Shown: in pieces, positions 1-4,215 of the stretch
How the letters are laid out: the number at the start of each line of letters is the position of its first letter
Position numbering within the stretch: the first letter of the stretch is position 1
NCBI GenBank assembly: GCA_947174985.1
Contig: CAMWLB010000122.1
Location: forward strand, 1 to 8,395
Origin: an uncultured Lachnospiraceae bacterium
Lineage (GTDB): Bacteria > Bacillota > Clostridia > Lachnospirales > Lachnospiraceae
Length of the DNA: 8,395 nt
Direction of reading: 5' to 3'
Notes under the pieces: model-generated
Database searches by the model: none
Told to the model about the DNA's origin: nothing
The model's input: the letters and a program-made list of their open reading frames with translations, nothing else
Made by a program: the position numbers and the translations under genes

Positions 1-335
1 TTACGGACGTGGAGGACGATTTTACCTATGATACCGCAAAGGTAGAGGCCTTTCTGGTTCCGGCAGGCACAGCGGTAGAAATCTATGCAACGACGCTGCA
101 CTATGCGCCCTGTGATTTGGAGGGCAAAGGCTTTCGGGTGGCGGTAGTGCTTCCCAAGGGCACCAATTATCAGCTGCAGAGTGCACATGCAAAGGTGGAA
201 GGCGGCAAGGCACCGAATGAGGACGCGCTGCTCACTGCAGTCAACAAATGGCTGATTGGACATTGCGAGGGCGGACTTGACGAAGGTACGTTTTTAGGTC
301 TGAAGGGCAAAAATCTTTGCCTGACGGAAGACTAG
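1..335 (+). CDS. DUF4867 family protein (C-terminal part, cut by window start)
   Basis: The reading frame is open from the first bases of the window and ends at TAG 333-335, leaving about 110 C-terminal residues; the family is usually around 200 residues. An in-frame GTG at position 9 exists but has no ribosome binding site, so the true start lies upstream. The stretch with VPAGTAVEIYATTLHYAP and the later VVLPKGTN is typical of DUF4867 as I recall the family. The 'PAGT-V-I---LH-AP' pattern resembles the barrel of small cupin-type enzymes such as ureidoglycolate lyase, which would suggest a sugar- or metabolite-binding fold; this is inference. It lies 61 bases before an L-fucose-isomerase-like gene with no terminator between them, so the two are probably co-transcribed and act in one sugar pathway. 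The biochemical role is unknown. Confidence 0.8.
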   Translation, partial: TDVEDDFTYDTAKVEAFLVPAGTAVEIYATTLHYAPCDLEGKGFRVAVVLPKGTNYQLQSAHAKVEGGKAPNEDALLTAVNKWLIGHCEGGLDEGTFLGLKGKNLCLTED

Positions 336-396
336 GCAGTTATAAGAACAGCGATAAAGCAAGAGTCATATTTATCATAAAAAGGAGGATACAGAC

Positions 397-1884
397 ATGT
401 TTGACAATTTACCTCAGGTTAAGGTGGGCGTTGTGGCAGTCAGCCGCGACTGTTTTCCTGAATCCTTATCTGTAAACAGAAGAAAAGCCCTGATGGGGGC
501 TTACACCAAGAAGTACGGCACTGAGAGCGTATACGAGTGTCCCATCTGCATCGTGGAGAGCGAAATCCATATGGTGCAGGCGCTTGAGGACATCAAGGCG
601 GCAGGCTGTAATGCACTCTGCGTCTATTTGGGAAATTTCGGTCCCGAAATCAGCGAGACGCTGCTGGCAAAGCATTTTGACGGACCGTCTATGTTTATTG
701 CGGCAGCCGAAGAAACCCAGAATGATTTAGTGGGCGGCCGCGGCGATGCATACTGCGGTATGCTGAACGCAAGCTACAATTTAAAACTGCGCAATGTAAG
801 GGCTTATATTCCTGAGTATCCGGTTGGAAACGCTGAGGAATGTGCAGACATGCTTCATGAATTTTTGCCGGTTGCACGCGCAATTGTGGGACTTTCCGAT
901 TTGAAGATTATCAGCTTTGGTCCCAGACCCCTTAATTTCCTTGCATGTAACGCACCGATTAAGCAATTGTACAATCTGGGTGTTGAAATTGAAGAAAATT
1001 CCGAGCTGGATTTGTTTGAAGCGTTCAATAAACATGCCGGAGATTCCCGTATTCCTGCAAAGGTAAAGGAGATGGAGGAAGAGCTTGGCGCAGGCAACTT
1101 AAAGCCCGAGGTTCTGCCGAAGCTGGCACAGTATGAGCTGACCCTTTTAGACTGGGTGGAAGCACACAAGGGCTACAGAAAATATGTGGCGATTGCCGGA
1201 AAGTGCTGGCCTGCATTCCAGACCCAGTTCGGCTTTGTACCTTGTTATGTCAACAGCCGTCTGACCGGCATGGGCATCCCTGTATCCTGCGAGGTTGATA
1301 TTTACGGCTGTCTGAGCGAGTTTATCGGCGCATGTGTCAGCGAGGACATTGTGACTCTGCTTGATATCAACAATTCCGTGCCGAACGATATGTACGAAGA
1401 ATCCATTAAAGATAAGTTCCCGTATACACATAAGGATACTTTTATGGGCTTCCACTGCGGCAATACCTGCTCCAAGAAGCTTGCCTTCTGCAACATGAAA
1501 TACCAGATGATTATGGCAAGAACGCTGCCTGAAGAGGTGACACAGGGCACGCTGGAAGGCGACATTGCACCCGGCGACATTACCTTCTACCGTCTGCAGA
1601 GCACAGCGGACTGCAAACTGCGTGCATACATTGCACAGGGCGAGGTGCTTCCCGTTGCGACAAAGTCCTTTGGTGGCATCGGTGTATTTGCAATCCCCGA
1701 GATGGGCAGATTCTATCGTCATGTGCTGATTGAGAAAAATTATCCGCACCACGGCGCTGTAGCGTTCGGACATTACGGTAAGGCTTTATATGAAGTGTTT
1801 AAATACATTGGCGTGCCGGTAGAGGATTTGAACTTTAACCAGCCGAAGGGAATGATGTACCCGACAGAAAATCCCTTTGCATAA
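397..1884 (+). CDS. L-fucose / D-arabinose isomerase family protein
   Basis: Predicted cytoplasmic, metal-dependent aldose-ketose isomerase of 495 residues (FucI-like, COG2407 type). FucI enzymes interconvert L-fucose and L-fuculose, or D-arabinose and D-ribulose. The N-terminal half (from VKVGVVAVSRD, then the CNALCVYLGNFGPE region) looks like the substrate-sensing domains. The catalytic part is marked by E299 in SCEVDIYG and D323 in LLDINN, 24 residues apart, the same spacing as metal ligands E337 and D361 of E. coli FucI. The third ligand, a C-terminal histidine, is probably H451 or H452 in NYPHHGAVAFGHYG. The protein is about 100 residues shorter than E. coli FucI, so the substrate cannot be stated. 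The start is supported by GGAGG at 384-388, eight bases before the ATG. It follows the DUF4867 gene and is closed by a terminator at 1946-1976. Confidence 0.88.
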   Translation: MFDNLPQVKVGVVAVSRDCFPESLSVNRRKALMGAYTKKYGTESVYECPICIVESEIHMVQALEDIKAAGCNALCVYLGNFGPEISETLLAKHFDGPSMFIAAAEETQNDLVGGRGDAYCGMLNASYNLKLRNVRAYIPEYPVGNAEECADMLHEFLPVARAIVGLSDLKIISFGPRPLNFLACNAPIKQLYNLGVEIEENSELDLFEAFNKHAGDSRIPAKVKEMEEELGAGNLKPEVLPKLAQYELTLLDWVEAHKGYRKYVAIAGKCWPAFQTQFGFVPCYVNSRLTGMGIPVSCEVDIYGCLSEFIGACVSEDIVTLLDINNSVPNDMYEESIKDKFPYTHKDTFMGFHCGNTCSKKLAFCNMKYQMIMARTLPEEVTQGTLEGDIAPGDITFYRLQSTADCKLRAYIAQGEVLPVATKSFGGIGVFAIPEMGRFYRHVLIEKNYPHHGAVAFGHYGKALYEVFKYIGVPVEDLNFNQPKGMMYPTENPFA

Positions 1885-1903
1885 ATCGGTATTATAATTT
1901 TCG

Positions 1904-1927
1904 ATATCATATTATAGTGTATGATAT
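1904..1927. repeat. AT-rich inverted repeat, possible operator
   Basis: ATATCATA at 1904-1911 and its exact reverse complement TATGATAT at 1920-1927 flank an 8-base centre, within an almost purely A/T stretch just after the isomerase stop codon. No T-tract follows, so it is not a terminator in itself. It may be a regulator site or an accidental palindrome in AT-rich DNA. The distance between the arm centres (16 bases) would suit a dimeric binding protein, but nothing else supports that. Confidence 0.3.
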
Positions 1928-1933
1928 AAATAG

Positions 1934-2338
1934 GTGTTTTGTGGAACGGGCGGTCCGGATGTGGACCGCCTGTTTTCGTATAGGAGAATTAATGTCTTTT
2001 TTGCCGAACTTGACGGGCGTTCCATTCAGACGGAAGCAGACTATGTACGGGAAATGGAACTTGTGATGGATTGCCCGTATGAAAAATCGGATGAATATCT
2101 GAAGCTTGGCTGGTATTTTGACTGGATTTGTGAACTGTTATGGCTGGGGGAAAAGGATGTCGTGATACTGATACGCAGCTATGACTGTATGCTGTTCGAT
2201 GATGAAAAGACGAAGCAGCATATTATAGAAAATTTTGCGGAAATTATTTTGCCGTGGTGGGAAGGGGAAGTAACAGGGCATATGGTAGGAGGTAGGCCGA
2301 GGGGGTTCATGGTGTATCTGGAGGGAAAAGCGCTTTGA
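1934..2338 (+). CDS. Barstar-like protein, start apparently frameshifted
   Basis: The open frame runs from GTG 1934 to TGA 2338, but its first 20 codons lie in the preceding terminator and do not look coding. A proper ribosome binding site (AGGAGA, 1982-1987) precedes an ATG at 1992 in another frame. That frame stops at 2066, while one base more in the T6 tract at 1997-2002 would give a 115-residue protein starting MSFFAELDGRSI. The order strand (FFAELDG), long helix (TEADYVREMELVM), helix GWYFDWICELL, strand (DVVILI), helix (HIIENFAEIILPWW) and strand (GFMVYL) resembles barstar, the inhibitor of barnase-type ribonucleases. D63 and E67 (numbered from the GTG) fall where barstar has its RNase-contacting D35 and D39. 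No barnase-like gene is near. The fold call is made by eye and is moderate; the gene could be functional through slippage, phase-off, or a sequencing artefact. Confidence 0.55.
   Translation: MFCGTGGPDVDRLFSYRRINVFFAELDGRSIQTEADYVREMELVMDCPYEKSDEYLKLGWYFDWICELLWLGEKDVVILIRSYDCMLFDDEKTKQHIIENFAEIILPWWEGEVTGHMVGGRPRGFMVYLEGKAL
1946..1976 (+). terminator. Rho-independent terminator of the isomerase operon
   Basis: GGCGGTCC at 1949-1956 pairs perfectly with GGACCGCC at 1963-1970 across a 6-base loop. The stem can be extended by ACG (1946-1948) against TGT (1971-1973) with one G-T wobble. TGTTTT follows immediately. It lies about 60 bases after the isomerase stop. Because it occupies the bases around the only near-cognate start codons (GTG 1934, GTG 1961) of the next frame, it also argues that the barstar-like gene does not start there. 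Confidence 0.8.
1982..2003 (+). promoter_or_regulatory. Ribosome binding site, ATG and T TTT TTG slippery heptamer
   Basis: AGGAGA at 1982-1987 is followed four bases later by ATG 1992-1994. Codons 2-4 are TCT TTT TTG. The bases 1997-2003 read T TTT TTG in the ATG frame, which is the classic X XXY YYZ arrangement for -1 ribosomal slippage. A -1 step (or an extra U from polymerase slippage) places the ribosome exactly in the conserved barstar-like frame, GCC GAA CTT GAC. Whether this is used, or is a one-base deletion, cannot be told from the sequence. Confidence 0.45.
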
Positions 2339-2350
2339 TTGAAAAACGAA

Positions 2351-2379
2351 TTGCCATTTATATATATTCGTGTTACAAT
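2351..2379 (+). promoter_or_regulatory. Promoter of the holin-like toxin
   Basis: TTGCCA (2351-2356) and TACAAT (2374-2379) are separated by exactly 17 bases, a good sigma-A type promoter. It starts 12 bases after the barstar-like stop codon and would begin transcription near 2386, giving the toxin gene a leader of about 110 bases. There is no other gene start between it and the toxin. Confidence 0.65.
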
Positions 2380-2443
2380 ATATCCACGAAAAGTACCCAT
2401 GACAGGGTGGCAGCCTCTCGAGTTTGTGAAAACCCGACTTAAA

Positions 2444-2466
2444 GATAAGTTTCATTGAAGCTTATC
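2444..2466 (+). promoter_or_regulatory. Stem-loop in the toxin mRNA leader
   Basis: GATAAG (2444-2449) pairs with CTTATC (2461-2466), and the inner bases T-TTC / GAA-G continue the stem, giving ten pairs with one wobble around a 3-base ATT loop. It ends 17 bases before the toxin ribosome binding site. No T-tract follows, so it is not a terminator. Leaders of type I toxin mRNAs are often structured to limit translation; that role here is inference. Confidence 0.4.
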
Positions 2467-2497
2467 GCGGGAATACATAGGAAGGGAGGTGGCGTCG

Positions 2498-2617
2498 ATG
2501 ACAGCTTATGAAATCATTTCGATTTTCATTGGGATATTGGCATTATTAATGTCCTTTGGTAGCTTGATTGTTGCGTTGCTTGCCTTTCTCGATAAGAGAA
2601 AACACAGGCGAAAATAA
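2498..2617 (+). CDS. Putative holin-like toxin (type I toxin-antitoxin, 39 residues)
   Basis: A short gene starting at ATG 2498 behind a strong ribosome binding site (GGGAGGT, 2484-2490, spacing 7) and ending TAA 2615-2617. The 39-residue product has a short polar start (MTAYE), one hydrophobic helix of about 26 residues (residues 6-31, rich in I, L, F with the SFGSLIVALLAF pattern), and a basic tail, DKRKHRRK. This is the layout of the small 'putative holin-like toxin' family (Hol_Tox) of Firmicutes and of TxpA/BsrG-type membrane toxins, which insert into the cytoplasmic membrane. It has its own promoter at 2351-2379 and terminator at 2683-2710, and an antisense RNA is predicted over its 3' end. 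Toxicity itself is inferred from family resemblance. Confidence 0.8.
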   Translation: MTAYEIISIFIGILALLMSFGSLIVALLAFLDKRKHRRK

Positions 2618-2647
2618 AATGCCTATCCTGTCGGCCACAGGATAGGC
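2612..2647 (-). terminator. Terminator of the antisense antitoxin RNA
   Basis: GCCTATCCTGT (2621-2631) and ACAGGATAGGC (2637-2647) form a perfect 11-bp stem with a 5-base loop. On the minus strand it is followed by ATTTTATTTT, a good T-tract; on the plus strand it is followed by GGTGTCCG with no T-tract. The signal is therefore directional and ends leftward transcription just inside the toxin stop codon. In the toxin mRNA the same stem would lie in the 3' untranslated region. Confidence 0.7.
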
Positions 2648-2649
2648 GG

Positions 2650-2663
2650 TGTCCGTAAGGACA
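2650..2663. other. Small hairpin in the toxin/antitoxin overlap
   Basis: TGTCC and GGACA flank a GTAA tetraloop, a 5-bp stem present in both the toxin 3' untranslated region and the antisense RNA. Exposed loops of this kind are typical first-contact sites between sense and antisense RNAs; this role is inferred. Confidence 0.4.
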
Positions 2664-2682
2664 TTCATTAGCCCAAACTCGG

Positions 2683-2710
2683 AGCATCCACTTTGGAGTG
2701 GCGCTTTTCC
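2683..2710 (+). terminator. Rho-independent terminator of the toxin mRNA
   Basis: CCACT (2688-2692) pairs with AGTGG (2697-2701) around TTGG, and AGC (2683-2685) pairs with GCT (2703-2705) across a small internal loop. TTTTCCTTTG follows. It is about 70-90 bases after the toxin stop codon and gives the mRNA a long structured 3' region, as in other type I toxin genes. Confidence 0.6.
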
Positions 2711-2721
2711 TTTGTGTTATT

Positions 2722-2750
2722 ATAATACCATTTAGGGAGAAAGTTTTCAA
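2722..2750 (-). promoter_or_regulatory. Minus-strand promoter of the antitoxin RNA
   Basis: On the minus strand, TTGAAA (2745-2750) and TATTAT (2722-2727) are separated by 17 bases. An overlapping perfect TATAAT (2719-2724) lies at a 20-base spacing. Transcription would start near 2715 and run left over the toxin 3' end. It also lies just downstream of the minus-strand nucleotide pyrophosphohydrolase gene, which could add read-through antisense transcription. Confidence 0.6.
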
Positions 2751-2791
2751 GTGATTAAAAGAAAAAATTACCGCATAATGTTCTTCCGGAT

Positions 2792-3118
2792 CTACCATCG
2801 TGTCATATTATTTTCAAACTTTACAGTATATGCCTGCTTTAATTCATCAGCAGATATTCCATAACAAAGCATGACATCATTATAAAACATAAGAACATCC
2901 GCCATTTCTTCAACAAGATGTTTCCTTAATTCGGTATCCGAAGAGGCTTTTAACCCTCCATGTTTTTTGACAATATCAATTACTTCGCCGATTTCGCCTA
3001 TCATCCAAAGCAATTTGTTTTTCCCCGTTTCGGGAGATATCTGTTCCCATTTGTCTTGGTATTTATTCTGAAGTCTTTTTTGCATTTCCTGCATCTCGTT
3101 TATGCCAAAATCAGCCAT
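2792..3118 (-). CDS. MazG-like nucleotide pyrophosphohydrolase
   Basis: A 108-residue all-helical protein on the minus strand, starting at ATG 3116-3118 behind GGAGG (3127-3131, spacing 8) and ending TAG 2792-2794. It carries the metal-binding pattern of the MazG/dUTPase-like superfamily: E42 and E45 in MIGEIGEVIDI (ExxE) and E71 and D74 in VEEMADVL (ExxD). Such enzymes hydrolyse nucleoside triphosphates to monophosphate and pyrophosphate, removing non-canonical or excess dNTPs, in the cytoplasm. The length fits a single-domain family member rather than full MazG. The substrate cannot be told. It stands alone between the toxin locus and the divergent exporter-dnaE operon. Only a T-rich tract without a convincing stem follows its stop, so transcription might continue into the antitoxin promoter region. 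Confidence 0.85.
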   Translation of the reverse strand: MADFGINEMQEMQKRLQNKYQDKWEQISPETGKNKLLWMIGEIGEVIDIVKKHGGLKASSDTELRKHLVEEMADVLMFYNDVMLCYGISADELKQAYTVKFENNMTRW

Positions 3119-3149
3119 GAGATTTTCCTCCGTAAATTTCGATTGTGCT

Positions 3150-3179
3150 TTGCTGTTTTTACCGCTTGTTTGCTATAAT
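3150..3179 (+). promoter_or_regulatory. Weak candidate upstream promoter
   Basis: TTGCTG (3150-3155) and a perfect TATAAT (3174-3179) are 18 bases apart on the plus strand. Transcription from it would meet the 3192-3220 hairpin almost at once, so if real it would be an attenuated second promoter for the downstream operon. The same bases read TATTAT on the minus strand and could instead be the -10 box of the pyrophosphohydrolase gene, whose -35 is poor. Confidence 0.3.
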
Positions 3180-3191
3180 AGTGAATTCTCC

Positions 3192-3220
3192 GGGAGGAGC
3201 CACAGATATTTGCTCCTCCC
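3192..3220. repeat. Perfect 9-bp inverted repeat between divergent genes
   Basis: GGGAGGAGC (3192-3200) and GCTCCTCCC (3212-3220) form a perfect stem with an 11-base loop. On the plus strand ATTTATTCATTT follows, so it could be a weak terminator or attenuator in that direction. It lies in the space between the leftward pyrophosphohydrolase gene and the rightward secreted-protein gene, overlapping the presumed -35 region of the former, so it could also be an operator. Confidence 0.55.
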
Positions 3221-3247
3221 ATTTATTCATTTCTCAATAGAGAACGC

Positions 3248-3277
3248 TTGACAAAAAATTCTCTTTCGCAGTACTAT
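3248..3277 (+). promoter_or_regulatory. Promoter of the secreted protein - ABC exporter - dnaE cluster
   Basis: A perfect TTGACA (3248-3253) is followed after 18 bases by TACTAT (3272-3277). Transcription would start near 3284. A TTCTC-AATA-GAGAA palindrome (3231-3244) sits just upstream of the -35 box, and another TTCTC lies in the spacer at 3259-3263, which may be regulatory. Confidence 0.6.
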
Positions 3278-3374
3278 TTTAATGTAGCATTTTTAGGCGG
3301 TTTCGTAAAGGCTTGAGATGGAAAAAGGAAGCGCCGCAGGATATAACCTGTTGTACATGGGAATGAGGATGATG

Positions 3375-4205
3375 ATGGCAGAAAAATCACAAAACAAAAC
3401 TGATAGAAAAAGCCATATTTTTGCCGTTTTAGCGGCATTTTTCTGTATTGGCGCAGCGGCTCTTTTCCCGGGCATGACGGCATCCGCAGAAATACCGTGG
3501 GGGGAAAAGGTGCTTCGGCAATGGTCGGATATCGGCTATAAGCGTGGAGCGACAGTCTATCAGAGGATTACTGTCGGTGGATATACGCTGACGCTTGCGG
3601 ATGAGATGCCCGGCATTTCCGTGCGGCTTACGGTTGCCATAGAGGACGGGACGGAATATTTTCATGATTGGATAAAGGGACAGGATTATTTCAGTGCAGG
3701 CGAAATGTGCCTTGATTTTGAAGCATTTGACAATCTGCTGGGAGCAAAGGGTTTTTCTCTAGGGCTTAGACCATGGGGGTGGATGTATGAGCGGGGATAT
3801 TATGTAATTACGGAAGGAAAGCCGGTTTTGATAGCAGATAGTTGGGACAGCTATCATGCAGGAGACGACTGTGTACGGGATATTGACGGAGACGGTGAAA
3901 ATGAATTGCTCTGCAACGTCGTATGGGGTGACGGCGCGTGCAGGGGCTTGGTCTATGATTGTGTTGACGGGCAGATATACGTAGGCGCTATGGAGGATTT
4001 GCTGGACGAGCTGTATGATGACTGGGGAGTGGCAAGTCTTGGCTGTCAATTTTGGGAAGAGGAAAATGTAGTGCATATCTGGTACTGGAAGGAAGAGCTG
4101 GACGATTACGAAGAAAAGCAGTACGCTGTTGATTTGGAAAAAATAGAGATGAGGCCTTATGAACTTCCTTTTGATGTGCCATCGTGCTTTGAATGGGAAG
4201 AATAA
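3375..4205 (+). CDS. Secreted acidic protein of unknown function with a calcium-loop motif
   Basis: I do not recognise the family. The chosen start is ATG 3375, six bases after GAGG, giving 276 residues. In-frame ATGs at 3318, 3357, 3363, 3369 and 3372 are alternatives, the first having only a weak upstream site. The N-terminus is a signal peptide: basic residues (KTDRKSH), hydrophobic core (IFAVLAAFFCIGAAALF) and a TASA cleavage site after residue 38. There is no lipobox cysteine. The mature part is rich in acidic and aromatic residues. At D169-E177 it has DIDGDGENE, a DxDxDGxxE loop like those of EF-hand, dockerin and integrin-type calcium sites. The stop lies 10 bases before the ABC exporter start, so the genes are likely co-transcribed and the protein could work at the cell surface with that transporter; this is inference. 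Confidence 0.7.
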   Translation: MAEKSQNKTDRKSHIFAVLAAFFCIGAAALFPGMTASAEIPWGEKVLRQWSDIGYKRGATVYQRITVGGYTLTLADEMPGISVRLTVAIEDGTEYFHDWIKGQDYFSAGEMCLDFEAFDNLLGAKGFSLGLRPWGWMYERGYYVITEGKPVLIADSWDSYHAGDDCVRDIDGDGENELLCNVVWGDGACRGLVYDCVDGQIYVGAMEDLLDELYDDWGVASLGCQFWEEENVVHIWYWKEELDDYEEKQYAVDLEKIEMRPYELPFDVPSCFEWEE

Positions 4206-4215
4206 GGGAGGAAAC

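Larger units (their letters stand above)
2612..2715 (-). ncRNA. Predicted antisense antitoxin RNA (about 105 nt)
   Basis: A minus-strand promoter (2722-2750) and a minus-strand terminator (2612-2647) bracket about 105 bases with no convincing ORF. The RNA would be fully complementary to the last codons and the whole 3' untranslated region of the toxin mRNA, including its hairpins at 2650-2663 and 2683-2705, which could act as contact loops. This convergent, 3'-overlapping layout matches known type I systems such as TxpA/RatA and BsrG/SR4, where duplex formation causes RNase III cleavage or blocks translation. Ends are approximate, since the start is set only from the -10 box. Confidence 0.6.

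Noticed and set aside
1147..1773. Long minus-strand open frame of 208 codons opposite the isomerase gene
   Set aside because: It is antisense to a clearly conserved enzyme gene, has no ribosome binding site or recognisable domain, and its length is explained by the codon use of the plus-strand gene.
1888..1990. Promoter for the barstar-like gene in the AT-rich stretch (several TATAAT-like boxes)
   Set aside because: No -35 box lies at a proper spacing from any of the -10-like hexamers, and a transcript starting there would cross the terminator hairpin, so no promoter is called.
2757..2789. Possible terminator after the minus-strand pyrophosphohydrolase gene
   Set aside because: There is a T6-C-T4 tract on the minus strand, but the only stem before it is three base pairs (CCG/CGG) with a 13-base loop, too weak to call.
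2526..2798. Minus-strand open frame of 90 codons across the toxin gene and antitoxin region
   Set aside because: It overlaps both terminators and the antisense promoter, shows no protein-like pattern, and overlaps the pyrophosphohydrolase stop; the region is better explained as an RNA antitoxin.
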